A DNA stretch of 64,000 nucleotides from Alphaproteobacteria bacterium (lineage in GTDB: Bacteria > Pseudomonadota > Alphaproteobacteria > Rhodobacterales > Rhodobacteraceae). Positions within the stretch are counted from its first letter, which is position 1. Every line of letters begins with the position of its first letter. Positions 1-9,139 of this stretch are shown here, piece after piece. Under the pieces are notes generated by a model. The model saw nothing but the letters and a program-made list of their open reading frames with translations, was not told the origin of the DNA and ran no database searches. The stretch is taken from the NCBI GenBank assembly GCA_030425925.1, contig JAUHZO010000020.1, positions 1-64,000 on the forward strand, in the 5' to 3' direction. Both the position numbers and the translations under genes were made by a program.

Positions 1-705
<705 letters not shown>

Positions 706-1167
706 AAAAGCTGTTACCAGCTTATCCTTGACGTTCGAACCTCTGCACATCCATCTGACCGGCTAAGGTCAGATGAGTCATCTGTTTGATGTACATCGTT
801 TCACTTGGAAACGAAGTCCGTTCAAACAGTGAAGCTGAAACTCCATCATCGCCTTGCGGCTAGGAGCGCGATATGCAGGTGTTGATCCATCGAATGAACC
901 AGAGCCGCCCACATATCTCTTCAGATACTCGCGATTTCAAATAGCGTAGAGACAAAAACCGAACCGGTGCGCCCTAACTTCTTCGGCGCGCCCGCCCGTC
1001 TAAGCCTCTGATTGTTTGCCTCGCTTCCCTTCAGAGCGTCGCTCCGTCGTTCCGTCTGGCGTTCCGTTGTGCGCCTCAGCGCCGCCGGTGAGGGGGTGTT
1101 TACGGTTAGGGGCCGGGGTCCGCAAGAGGTTTTTTTGGGAAACGTCATGTTTTTTTTAAAAATCTGA
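706..1167 (-). other. 16S rRNA leader transcript region with processing hairpins
   Basis: There is no plausible protein gene between the mature 16S end and the rRNA promoter. The leader holds perfect hairpins: 708-723 (6-bp arms, directly upstream of mature 16S), 752-775 (CATCTGACC / GGTCAGATG, 6-nt loop) and 796-814 (TCGTTTC / GAAACGA, 5-nt loop). These fit precursor rRNA folding and RNase processing. Their role is inferred. Confidence 0.7.
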
Positions 1168-1173
1168 TTTTCG

Positions 1174-1201
1174 ATTATAAATCAGTCGCTTGCTCCTTCA
1201 A
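1174..1201 (-). promoter_or_regulatory. Predicted rRNA operon promoter
   Basis: On the minus strand a perfect -10 TATAAT (1174-1179) lies 16 bp downstream of TTGAAG (-35, 1196-1201), in an unusually AT-rich patch. Transcription would start near 1167, giving a leader of about 460 nt. It is the only strong sigma-70-like site between the RTX gene terminator and the 16S gene. Confidence 0.75.
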
Positions 1202-1360
1202 AAAATCGCACCTCCAGCCTGGCGCGCTACGAAGGCAAGGCAGTGCCGGCGACTCGCACCCCTACATTTTGCGTTACCCACAGGCTTATCCCCAAACATA
1301 CCCGAGTCACCGCCTTGGCGACTCGTGAATCGCGCCCGTTCTTCGGAATCAACGTCCGCC

Positions 1361-1404
1361 CGACTCGCAAAAAAACCGCCCCGAAGGGCGGTTTTTCCGA
1401 GTCG
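1361..1404 (-). terminator. Rho-independent terminator of the RTX gene
   Basis: The core stem is AAAAACCGCCC / GGGCGGTTTTT (1371-1381 and 1386-1396) with a CGAA loop and T-runs on both strands. An outer stem CGACTCG / CGAGTCG (1361-1367, 1398-1404) extends it. It sits 21 bases past the stop of the minus-strand RTX gene and upstream of the rRNA promoter, so it insulates the rRNA operon. A second hairpin (CGAGTC / GACTCG, 1303-1325) follows. Confidence 0.85.
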
Positions 1405-1424
1405 CGTCGTCGGCGAGCCGTTTC

Positions 1425-2798
1425 CTACAGAAGGAAGTCGCCGGCACTCAGCCCCGGCGCCCCGACCAAGACGATCGAGAAATCTGCCGTGCCGTCGCCG
1501 TCGATGTCCCCCGACAGGCGTCCCGACGGCGTGTAGTTCAGTTCGCCGGCGGTTCCGCTGAAAGCGGAGGTGCCGATAAAGACAAACGCATCATCGGCAC
1601 CGGTCGAGGTATTGGCGTCAATGCCACGCAGGTCGATCAGGTCGACGCCGTTGCCAAAGTCCTGGATGCGGTCGGCGCTGGAGCCAAGGCCGCTTTCCCC
1701 CGCATCGTTGAACACGAAGAAGTCGTCGGCGATGCCCCCGGTCAGCAGATCCCGTCCGTTGCCGCCGATCAGGGTGTCCTGGCCATTGCCGCCGTCCAGT
1801 TCGTCATCGCCGTCTCCGGCGTCCAGCCGGTCGCGCCCGCCGCCGCCCAGCAACGTGTCGTTGCCCGTCGCCCCGGCCAGCCGGTCATTGCCACCGCCGC
1901 CGTCCACCAGATCGTTGCCCGGTCCGGCGCTCATGTTGTCGCGGTCGGTGCCCCCGTACATCTCGTCATCGCCAGCCTGGCCAAAGATGCGGTCGCGCCC
2001 GTCGCCCCCGTCCAGCGTGTCGGCATAGCCGCCGCCAAGCAATTCGTCATTGCCCGCGCCGCCGTCGACGAAATCACGATTGCCGCCGCCATCCAGCGTG
2101 TCATCGCCATTCTGGCCGTACAGGCTGTCATTGCCGTTGCCGCCGCGCAGATCGTCATTGCCGCCGCCGCCATAGCCGATGTCATTGCCGTTCGACAGCG
2201 TCACCATGTCGTTCCCGGCCCCGGCCTGCACCTCGTCATCGCCCGCGCCGGTCTGAACCGTGTCGTTCCCGGCGCCTGCGTCCACAAACTCGGCCTGGTT
2301 CGATCCCGTGATGTCGTCCGCGGCATCGGCAATCGCCGCAAAAAGCACTGCCGGCAGGTTGGGCACCCCCTGCAATGTGGCCGCGTCGATGGACAGGCCG
2401 GTCACATCCACCAGCAGTTCGCCATCCCAGACAGAGTTCCACGACTCCGTCACCGGATCAAAGGCAAGGATCTGGTTGTTGGGGTCGTCGAAGGTCAGCA
2501 GGTCTTCATACCGGTCATAAAGACGGAACCCGGTGATCGTTCCGGTGAAGGGGGTGGGCCTGTCATCCCCGAAATTGCCCGAGATCGAAAGATCCGGGCC
2601 CATCAGACGGATCATCATGCCCGCCAGCGGCCCGCTGTCGAAGACGATCAGCTGGGCATCGTTGACCGGGTAGATGTCAAACCCCACACCATTGAACACC
2701 AGAAAGGGCGAGATGCCGGACGACCAGGTCTCTCCTGTCCAGCCCGACCAGCCCTGTTGGGGCAAGGACGCCGCCCCGGTATAAGTGACATTTGGCAT
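1425..2798 (-). CDS. RTX calcium-binding protein, predicted type I secretion substrate
   Basis: This is a 457-aa protein. Residues 1-~150 form a unique domain rich in Trp, Gly and beta-type sequence. Residues ~160-365 carry about 20 hemolysin-type nonapeptide repeats (GGxGxDxLx, e.g. GGNGNDSLYG), which bind Ca2+ in a beta-roll. The last ~95 residues resemble the serralysin (M10) C-terminal domain: DRIQDFGNGVDLIDLRGID, then a terminal SAGDFLL, the usual uncleaved type I secretion signal region. No protease HExxH motif is seen, so the catalytic or adhesive role is unknown. There is no Sec signal peptide. It is separated from the other RTX genes by ~4.7 kb and is on the opposite strand. RTX architecture is certain; function is open. 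Confidence 0.9.
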   Translation of the reverse strand: MPNVTYTGAASLPQQGWSGWTGETWSSGISPFLVFNGVGFDIYPVNDAQLIVFDSGPLAGMMIRLMGPDLSISGNFGDDRPTPFTGTITGFRLYDRYEDLLTFDDPNNQILAFDPVTESWNSVWDGELLVDVTGLSIDAATLQGVPNLPAVLFAAIADAADDITGSNQAEFVDAGAGNDTVQTGAGDDEVQAGAGNDMVTLSNGNDIGYGGGGNDDLRGGNGNDSLYGQNGDDTLDGGGNRDFVDGGAGNDELLGGGYADTLDGGDGRDRIFGQAGDDEMYGGTDRDNMSAGPGNDLVDGGGGNDRLAGATGNDTLLGGGGRDRLDAGDGDDELDGGNGQDTLIGGNGRDLLTGGIADDFFVFNDAGESGLGSSADRIQDFGNGVDLIDLRGIDANTSTGADDAFVFIGTSAFSGTAGELNYTPSGRLSGDIDGDGTADFSIVLVGAPGLSAGDFLL

Positions 2799-2879
2799 AG
2801 CAGCCCTCCGCAGTAATCAGACGAGGTGCCGGAATGCTTGGCACCCTCGTCCCTGCGGTAGCACGCCGCGCGCAGCCGG

Positions 2880-3506
2880 TCACACGGTTTTCACGCGGGG
2901 TCCGGAATTCCGTGCCTGCGGGCGCGCCCCCGGAAGGCGCAGCGCCAGCAATCCCAGCACCGCCCCCAGATACAGCAGCGGTTCCAGCTGAAATCCCTTG
3001 GACAGCATCACGAAGTGCAGACCGCCCAACAGCGCCACCGCGTAGGTCAGCTTGTGCAGCTGTCGCCAGCGCGGCCCCAGCCTGCGCACCGACCAGTTGT
3101 TGGATGTCAGCGCCAGCGGCACCATCAACACAAAGGCGGCCATGCCCACCGTGATGTAGGGACGTTTCAGGATATCCGCCCAGATCTGCCCCAGGAACTG
3201 CACATCCAGCACAAGCCAGACCAGCAGATGCGCGGTGACATAGACAAAGGCCATCACACCGATCGCCCGGCGGAACTTCAGCAGGTTCACACCCAGGTAT
3301 CGCCGCAGCGGCGTCACGCACAGCCCGGCGATCAGCACCTGCAGGGCAAGCTCGCCATATTCGTGCTCCAGCGCCTTGATCGGCTCCGGTCCCATCTGGT
3401 CGGATGCCGCCAGATAGAACAGCCACGGTGCGGGCAAGGCCAGCAGCAGGTAAAGCGCCCAGGGCGGCACGCGCCGTGCCGCCTGGTTGATGCGGTCCGC
3501 CAGCAT
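2880..3506 (-). CDS. msrQ: MsrQ, heme-binding membrane subunit of methionine sulfoxide reductase
   Basis: This is a 208-aa integral membrane protein of the YedZ/ferric-reductase-like family with about six hydrophobic helices. Conserved histidines in the helices (e.g. VTAHLLVWL, LHKLTYAV, LHFVML) fit heme b ligation. MsrQ passes electrons from the respiratory chain to periplasmic MsrP, which repairs oxidised methionines in envelope proteins. Its ATG overlaps the msrP stop (ATGA), so the two are translationally coupled. Length and gene order match the family. Confidence 0.93.
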   Translation of the reverse strand: MLADRINQAARRVPPWALYLLLALPAPWLFYLAASDQMGPEPIKALEHEYGELALQVLIAGLCVTPLRRYLGVNLLKFRRAIGVMAFVYVTAHLLVWLVLDVQFLGQIWADILKRPYITVGMAAFVLMVPLALTSNNWSVRRLGPRWRQLHKLTYAVALLGGLHFVMLSKGFQLEPLLYLGAVLGLLALRLPGARPQARNSGPRVKTV

Positions 3507-4408
3507 CAGAAGAACTCCGCCAGGTCCATGCCCTTATAAAGCGCGGCGACGTCTTCTTCATAGCCGTTGAACATCAGGGTCGGCTGACGGCGGGCAAAGA
3601 GGCCCGCGCCGATCTTGCGTTCGGTGGCCTGGCTCCAGCGCGGGTGATCCACATTGGGATTCACATTGCTGTAAAAGCCGTATTCGCGCGGGTTTGCGCG
3701 GTTCCACGAGGCGGGCGGCTCGTCTTCGGTCAGCGTGATGCGCACCACCGACTTGATCGACTTGAACCCGTATTTCCACGGCACCACCAGGCGAAGCGGC
3801 GCGCCGTTCTGGTTCGGCAGATCGCGGCCGTAAAGGCCGGTGGCCATGATCGTCAGCGGGTGGCGCGCCTCGTCCAGCCGCAGCCCCTCGACATAGGGCC
3901 AGTCCAGCACCGGAAAGCGCGTGCCGGGCATTTCCTCGGGGCGATAGACGGTTTCAAAGGCGACATAGTTCGCCCCGGGCTTCACACCTGCAAGGTCCAG
4001 CAGATCCGCCAGTTCGAACCCGTTCCAGGGCACCACCATTGACCAGGCCTCGACGCAGCGGAAGCGGTAGATGCGCTCTTCGATGGTCATCTGGCTCAGG
4101 ATGTCTTCCAGCGCGTAGTCGCCGGGACGCTCCACCAGCCCGTCGATCGTCACGGTCCACGGGCTGGTGGTCAGCATGTGGGCGTTCTTGGACGGATCGG
4201 ACTTGCCCGTGCCGAATTCGTAGTAGTTGCAGTACGAGGTGATGTCGTCCCAGTCATTGGGCTCCAGCCCAGCCTGCGCCTGCGCCGGTGCCGAAAGCCC
4301 GGTCATCGCCCCGGCCCCGAGCCCGGCGAGGATCTGGCGGCGGTTCAGAAAGACCGCTTCGGGTGTCACGTCGTCACGAGTCAGGGTGTTGGTCCAGCGC
4401 AATGCCAT
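3506..4408 (-). CDS. msrP: MsrP, periplasmic protein-methionine-sulfoxide reductase, molybdopterin subunit
   Basis: This is a 300-aa protein of the YedY family. A twin-arginine signal ([14 protein letters not shown], residues ~22-35) ends near APAQAQA, giving Tat export of the folded molybdoenzyme. The molybdenum-ligating cysteine lies in [11 protein letters not shown]. Later motifs such as [17 protein letters not shown] are typical of the sulfite-oxidase fold. Together with MsrQ it reduces methionine sulfoxide in periplasmic proteins. The gene is first in a two-gene operon. The 105-base gap upstream, between it and the glutamate-synthase-like gene, should hold the promoter. Confidence 0.95.
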   Translation of the reverse strand: MALRWTNTLTRDDVTPEAVFLNRRQILAGLGAGAMTGLSAPAQAQAGLEPNDWDDITSYCNYYEFGTGKSDPSKNAHMLTTSPWTVTIDGLVERPGDYALEDILSQMTIEERIYRFRCVEAWSMVVPWNGFELADLLDLAGVKPGANYVAFETVYRPEEMPGTRFPVLDWPYVEGLRLDEARHPLTIMATGLYGRDLPNQNGAPLRLVVPWKYGFKSIKSVVRITLTEDEPPASWNRANPREYGFYSNVNPNVDHPRWSQATERKIGAGLFARRQPTLMFNGYEEDVAALYKGMDLAEFF

Positions 4409-4513
4409 GCGGTCCTCCTTTGCAAGCCTGCGCCAGAGATAGAGGACCGCCCGCGCTGCGCCAAACCAACTCGACTCACGTTGGCGTCACGCTGCTGAAA
4501 CAATGTGCCGCCG

Positions 4514-6070
4514 TCACTCGGCCACGCCCAGACGGATCAGTGCATCCTCGAACTGCTTGTGCCCCCGCGCCTTGGCCAGCCCCTCAAGGCCCAGATGCAC
4601 CGACGGATACAGTTCGTTCATCTGTTTGGACGTGCCGTCGTCACACACGATGCGGACATGCCGCCGCCGCATCTGCCGGGGCTCGGACACCCCGACTGAA
4701 TGTGCGATCGTTTCCACCTCTTCTGTCACCGCCTTGGCATAGGCCGCGACGCGCTTGTCCTTTTCATGCACCACTAACCCCTTCTGCAGTGACGGGATAT
4801 GGGTCGTGATGCCGGTCGGGCAGGTGTTCTTGTTGCATTTCAGCGCCTGGATGCAGCCCAGCGAGAACATGAACCCCCGCGCCGAAGCGACAAAATCCGC
4901 GCCAAGGCAGATCGCCCAGGCGACATCGCCGGGTATGATCAGCTTGCCGCTGGCGATGATGCGGATGCGGTCGTGCAGACCGGCCAGGTCGCGCAGATCG
5001 ACCATGCGGATCAGCGCCTCGCGCAGTGGCAGGCCCACGAGGTCGATCAGCGGCATGGGGGCCGCGCCCGTCCCGCCCTCGCCGCCATCCACCGAGATGA
5101 AGTCGGGCGCGGATTCCTCGCCCCGTTCGCGGATCTTCTTGAAGAAGTCGAACCAGGGATCGGCAGAGCCGACACAGGTCTTGACGCCCACCGGCTTGCC
5201 GGTCACCTCGCGGACATGGGCGATGAGATCCAGCAGACCGTCGAAATCGTCCACCTCGCGGTGGCGGTTGGGCGAGATCGCGTCCTTGCCCATGGGCACG
5301 CCGCGGATTTCCGACACTTCCTTGTCGATCTTGGCCGCGGGCAGGATGCCGCCCTTGCCCGGCTTGGCACCCTGGCTCAGCTTGATCTCGAACATCTTGA
5401 CCTGATCATGCGCCGCCACTTCGCGCAGCTTGGCGTCGCTGAGATTTCCCTCCTGGTCTCGCACGCCAAACTTTGCCGTGCCGATCTGATAGACGATGTC
5501 GGCCCCACCCTCCAGGTGATAGGGGGACAGCCCGCCTTCGCCGGTGTTCAGCCAGACCCCGGCCATCCTGGCCCCGCGCGACAGGGACAGCACCGCGGGT
5601 TTCGAGATCGCGCCGTAGGACATGCCCGAGATGTTGAAGATCGACGGCGCGGCATAGGGATGGCGGCAATGCGGACCGATCAGCATCGGTTCCGTCGATG
5701 CGTACTGATCGTCCAGCGGCGGGAACACCGCATTCATGAAGATCGGCGTGCCGGGAATGCTGAGGTTTCGGGTCGACCCGAAGGCAACCGTGTTCCCCTT
5801 GTTTTCGGACGCATTGTACACCCAGTTGCGCTGTGCCCGGTTGAACGGCATTTCTTCGCGGTCCATCGCAAAGAAATACTGACGAAAGAACTCGCCCAGT
5901 TCGGTGAACAGGTTCCGGAACCGGCCGATCACCGGGTAGTTGCGCCGGATCGCATCACCGGTCTGCATCCGGTCAATCAGATACATGACAAGCGCGGTCG
6001 CCACCGCCACGCCGATCACAAAGACAAAAACCAGCGCCAGATACTGCAGCGCCATCATCGCGTAACCCAT
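4514..6070 (-). CDS. FMN-binding glutamate synthase family protein, membrane anchored
   Basis: This is a 518-aa protein from the ATG preceded by GGGGAG; a longer reading frame continues upstream without a ribosome site. Residues ~5-27 form one membrane helix. The rest is the alpha/beta barrel of the glutamate synthase central/FMN domain (GVKTCVGSADPWFDFF, SVDGGEGGTGAAP, IIASGKL). A cysteine cluster (CIQALKCNKNTCPTG) resembles the 3Fe-4S motif of GltB. The glutamine amidotransferase domain of true GltB is absent, so it is unlikely to make glutamate from glutamine; stand-alone members have no firmly assigned reaction. It is divergent from the DUF302 gene. Family is sure, reaction unknown. Confidence 0.9.
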   Translation of the reverse strand: MGYAMMALQYLALVFVFVIGVAVATALVMYLIDRMQTGDAIRRNYPVIGRFRNLFTELGEFFRQYFFAMDREEMPFNRAQRNWVYNASENKGNTVAFGSTRNLSIPGTPIFMNAVFPPLDDQYASTEPMLIGPHCRHPYAAPSIFNISGMSYGAISKPAVLSLSRGARMAGVWLNTGEGGLSPYHLEGGADIVYQIGTAKFGVRDQEGNLSDAKLREVAAHDQVKMFEIKLSQGAKPGKGGILPAAKIDKEVSEIRGVPMGKDAISPNRHREVDDFDGLLDLIAHVREVTGKPVGVKTCVGSADPWFDFFKKIRERGEESAPDFISVDGGEGGTGAAPMPLIDLVGLPLREALIRMVDLRDLAGLHDRIRIIASGKLIIPGDVAWAICLGADFVASARGFMFSLGCIQALKCNKNTCPTGITTHIPSLQKGLVVHEKDKRVAAYAKAVTEEVETIAHSVGVSEPRQMRRRHVRIVCDDGTSKQMNELYPSVHLGLEGLAKARGHKQFEDALIRLGVAE

Positions 6071-6187
6071 ATGCCACTCCCCGCATGTGTTGATTTGCCT
6101 CAAGGCAAATCTTTCCTCCGTCACTACTGTGCCATCATCACAGCCAAATGGCAGCCCCGCTGCCCATTTCGCCCAAAGGGAGAAACC

Positions 6188-6631
6188 ATGAAACAGACAC
6201 TGGGCGCCGCGGCGCTGATGCTGTGCGGCACGGCCGTCTGGGCCGCCGACATCATCACCTATGAAACTGACCAAAGCTTTGACGATGTCGTGTTTGGCCT
6301 GGAAAACGCGATCCTCGACGAAGGTCTCGTGATCGACAGCGTCAGCCATACCGGCGAGATGCTGGAGCGTACCCGCGCCGATGTAGGTTCGGACGTCGTG
6401 CTGTACCTGCAGGCCGACGTGTTCAGCTTTTGCTCGGCCAAGCTCTCGCGCGAGGTGATGGAGGCCGATCCGATGAACATCGTGTTCTGCCCCTACGACA
6501 TCTTTGTCATGGTGCAGCCCGACACGCCGGACGTCACCACCATCGGCTTTCGCAGCTATCCCGACGGTGCGATGAAGAAGATCGAGGCCCTGCTGGACGG
6601 CATCGCCCGGGCGGCCATCGGGCTCGATTGA
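6188..6631 (+). CDS. DUF302 domain protein, secreted
   Basis: This 147-aa protein has a Sec signal peptide (MKQTLGAAALMLCGTAVWA) followed by a DUF302 domain (ITYETDQSFDDVVFGLENAI ... PCxYDIFVM-type core). The start is the ATG after GGGAGAAACC; an open frame extends far upstream but only as antisense to the glutamate-synthase-like gene. DUF302 proteins are small alpha/beta proteins of unknown function, often periplasmic. It is divergent from the preceding gene across a 117-base spacer that must carry both promoters. Confidence 0.85.
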   Translation: MKQTLGAAALMLCGTAVWAADIITYETDQSFDDVVFGLENAILDEGLVIDSVSHTGEMLERTRADVGSDVVLYLQADVFSFCSAKLSREVMEADPMNIVFCPYDIFVMVQPDTPDVTTIGFRSYPDGAMKKIEALLDGIARAAIGLD

Positions 6632-6814
6632 TCACGCGCCGCTGGCGTCGTTTCACGAAGATGTAACTGGATTTCACCTTTGCGCGCGGCTTAGACGCGC
6701 CGCGCGTGGCGTCAAGGGTCTTGTTGCGGATATCCGCCTGAACCAAAAGCGTTTTCCCTCCGTAGTCTTGGGTGATGTGAGCGACACATCGCAACCAGAC
6801 ATGGAGGACATTCA

Positions 6815-7282
6815 ATGTTCCGTCGTACGTTCATCGCCGCTGCAACCGCCGCCACCCTCGCCGCTCCCGCGTTCGCGCAGGATGCAGACATCGTCGACAC
6901 CGCTGTCGCAGCCGGCTCCTTCACCACGCTCGTCGCCGCCGTTCAGGCCGCGGGCCTTGTCGAAACGCTGAAGGGCGAAGGCCCGTTCACCGTGTTCGCC
7001 CCCACCGATGACGCATTCGCCGCTCTGCCGGAAGGCACCGTCGAAGGCCTGCTGAACGACATCCCGGCCCTGACCGCGATCCTGACCTACCATGTCGTGC
7101 CGGGCAAGGTCATGTCGACCGATCTCAGCGACGGCATGATGGCCGCCACCGTGAACGGTGCCGAAGTGACCATCGGCACCGATGGCGGCGTGACCGTCGA
7201 TGGTGCCAACGTCATCACCGCCGACATCGAAACCTCGAACGGTGTGATCCACGTGATCGACGCCGTGATTCTGCCGAAGTAA
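6815..7282 (+). CDS. Fasciclin (FAS1) domain protein, secreted
   Basis: This 155-aa protein has a signal peptide (residues 1-21, ending APAFAQ) and a single FAS1 domain: the H1 motif [17 protein letters not shown] and the H2-like [13 protein letters not shown] at the end, with YHVVPGK between. FAS1 domains mediate adhesion or cell-surface binding, and single-domain secreted forms are common in marine alphaproteobacteria. A ribosome site (GGAGGAC) precedes the ATG. It lies just upstream of the tandem RTX genes, which may make this a cell-surface gene neighbourhood (inference). Confidence 0.93.
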   Translation: MFRRTFIAAATAATLAAPAFAQDADIVDTAVAAGSFTTLVAAVQAAGLVETLKGEGPFTVFAPTDDAFAALPEGTVEGLLNDIPALTAILTYHVVPGKVMSTDLSDGMMAATVNGAEVTIGTDGGVTVDGANVITADIETSNGVIHVIDAVILPK

Positions 7283-7296
7283 TTCGACAGTCCGCT

Positions 7297-7324
7297 CCGG
7301 GCGCGGCCATCGTTCCGCGCCCGG
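7297..7324 (+). terminator. GC hairpin after the fasciclin gene
   Basis: A perfect 10-bp stem CCGGGCGCGG / CCGCGCCCGG with an 8-nt loop lies 15 bases past the stop. There is no T-run, so it may be a Rho-assisted terminator or an mRNA 3'-end stabiliser. Confidence 0.5.
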
Positions 7325-7365
7325 AAACGGTCCTGCGGGCAGGATCGCTAAAAACCGGCTTTTTC

Positions 7366-7379
7366 GCCGCATTTGCGCC
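7366..7379 (+). promoter_or_regulatory. Variant of the shared RTX upstream motif
   Basis: GCCGCATTTGCGCC lies 131 bases before the ATG of the RTX gene at 7511. It matches 11 of 14 positions of the GCCACATTTCAGCC motif found upstream of the next two RTX genes. A regulator site is inferred. Confidence 0.35.
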
Positions 7380-7510
7380 CATTTCTTTGCACCTTTCCGC
7401 CACTTTTCCTACGCTTGTTGAAAACAACAACGCTGCCAAGAGGCCGGTCCGGCACGTCCATCGAGCACGGGTGGAAGACCCACCCATTTTTGAAACGGAT
7501 GGAGACCGGT

Positions 7511-8926
7511 ATGCCCGTGATCAACGGCACCTTGGGGGATGACAGTCTGCTTGGCACTGCGACAGGCGACAACATCACGCTTTTTGACGGAAACGATTAT
7601 GTGATGGCCGACAACGGCACCGACCATGTCTTTGGCATGGCCGGCAATGACACGCTGCTCGGCGGCAATGGCGGCGACCGGCTGTACGGCGGCGCGGACA
7701 ATGACAGCCTTGTCGGCGCCTGCGGGCATGACTGGCTTTACGGCGAGGACGGCGACGATTTCCTGTCCGGCGGAAACGCCGACGACCGGTTGTTCGGTGG
7801 CACGGGCCACGACACGCTGGATGGCGGAAACAACGACGACACCCTGTCCGGCGGGGCCGGAAACGACCTTCTGATCGGCGACAAGGGCATGGACGTCCTG
7901 GTTGGCGGCGAAGGGGACGACACCCTGTCCGGCGGCAAGGAAGACGACATTCTCACCGGCGGGACCGGGGCGGACATCTTCGTGATCGACGACTGGGACA
8001 CCGGGCGGGACACGATCACCGATTTCACCCTTGGCGAGGACCTGATCGACCTGACCACCATCGGTGTCTACGACATCGGCCAGCTGCGCCTGGATCAGGA
8101 CGGGTCCGACGCCATCGTGCGCCTGTTCAACGGCCAGACCATCACGCTGACCGGGATCACCGCCACCGATCTGGGCAATGACAACTTCGTGCTGGTCGCC
8201 GCCCCCGATCCGCTGGCCACGTCCGACAGCGCCGACCGCGTCAACGGCACCACGGCCGACGATTCCATCGACGGCATGAACGGGTCCGACCGTTTGTTCG
8301 GCGGAGAAGGGGACGATACCATCCTGGGCGGCAGTGGCCGCGATCAGCTGCGTGGCGACGACGGCAATGACAGCCTCGACGGCGGATCGGGCAAAGACAA
8401 GCTGATGGGCGGTACCGGCAACGACACGCTTCTGGGCATGGCCGACAACGATCTGATCTTTGGCGGTAGCGGCGACGACCTGATCAATGGCGGCAACAAG
8501 AACGACCGCATGTATGGCGAGGATGGCAACGACACCATCATCGGAGACAATGGCAACGACCTGATGGATGGCGGAGCCGGCACCGACAGCCTCAGCGGCG
8601 GCGCAGGCAAGGACACCATGACCGGCGGCGATGGCGACGACACGCTGGACGGCGGCTGGAACTCCGACCTGCTGACCGGCGGCGCGGGGGCCGATCTGTT
8701 TGTCTTCGACCTGCGCAGCAACGCCGACACGATCAGCGACTACGAAGACGGGATCGACCTGGTGGATGTCAGCGCCCATGCCGTCCGCGGCATCTCGGGG
8801 TTCGGCGATCTCGTGATCCTTCAGGTGGGCACCGACGCGGTTGTTTCGCTGGGCGGCAAGCACAGCATCACGCTGACCGGCGTCGCGGCCACCGACCTGG
8901 ACGCTTCGGACTTCCTGTTCGCCTGA
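7511..8926 (+). CDS. RTX calcium-binding protein with two repeat/cap modules
   Basis: This 471-aa protein is read from the ATG after GGAGACCGGT; the frame is open further upstream but those residues are not RTX-like. Residues ~5-150 are RTX nonapeptides (GGNGGDRLYGG type), and ~153-230 a cap domain (ADIFVIDDWDTGRDTITDF ... DLGNDNFVLV). Residues ~241-390 are RTX repeats again, and ~395-471 a second cap (ADLFVFDLRSNADTISDYED ... DLDASDFLFA). The protein is thus an internal duplication with no other domain. It has no Sec signal, and the C-terminal cap probably carries the type I secretion signal. It is followed by a strong terminator. Binding partner and role are unknown. Confidence 0.88.
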   Translation: MPVINGTLGDDSLLGTATGDNITLFDGNDYVMADNGTDHVFGMAGNDTLLGGNGGDRLYGGADNDSLVGACGHDWLYGEDGDDFLSGGNADDRLFGGTGHDTLDGGNNDDTLSGGAGNDLLIGDKGMDVLVGGEGDDTLSGGKEDDILTGGTGADIFVIDDWDTGRDTITDFTLGEDLIDLTTIGVYDIGQLRLDQDGSDAIVRLFNGQTITLTGITATDLGNDNFVLVAAPDPLATSDSADRVNGTTADDSIDGMNGSDRLFGGEGDDTILGGSGRDQLRGDDGNDSLDGGSGKDKLMGGTGNDTLLGMADNDLIFGGSGDDLINGGNKNDRMYGEDGNDTIIGDNGNDLMDGGAGTDSLSGGAGKDTMTGGDGDDTLDGGWNSDLLTGGAGADLFVFDLRSNADTISDYEDGIDLVDVSAHAVRGISGFGDLVILQVGTDAVVSLGGKHSITLTGVAATDLDASDFLFA

Positions 8927-8963
8927 CCCGGCGACACCGGCCTGCAACACCCGGAAAAGAATG

Positions 8964-9001
8964 AACCCGCCGGTTCTCAACCGGCGGGTTTGCCGTTTTT
9001 T
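8964..9001 (+). terminator. Rho-independent terminator
   Basis: A 12-bp perfect stem AACCCGCCGGTT / AACCGGCGGGTT with a CTC loop (8964-8990) is followed by TGCCG and a run of seven T. It ends the RTX transcript that stops at 8926. Confidence 0.88.
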
Positions 9002-9002
9002 T

Positions 9003-9016
9003 GCCACATTTCAGCC
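9003..9016 (+). promoter_or_regulatory. Shared RTX upstream motif, copy 2
   Basis: GCCACATTTCAGCC lies 123 bases before the ATG at 9140 and is identical over all 14 bases to the copy at 11775-11788. The 213-base spacer between RTX genes holds this motif and no convincing additional gene. Confidence 0.5.
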
Positions 9017-9139
9017 CTAATCGGGCCATGAGCATGAACACACAGGCGCCGCGGTAACGCCCACGACAAAAAAGAAGATCATGCCGTGAGTGAAGAGTAA
9101 TGCAGGTTTATCAAGGTCTTAGAGCAGTAGGACGAACAA

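Noticed and set aside
921-1561. Short open frames in the rRNA leader and promoter region
   Set aside because: No ribosome sites, overlap with promoter, leader hairpins and terminator, Arg/Pro-rich translations.
4514-6070. Glutamate synthase large subunit (gltB)
   Set aside because: The glutamine amidotransferase and C-terminal GXGXG domains are missing, and a membrane helix is present at the N terminus.
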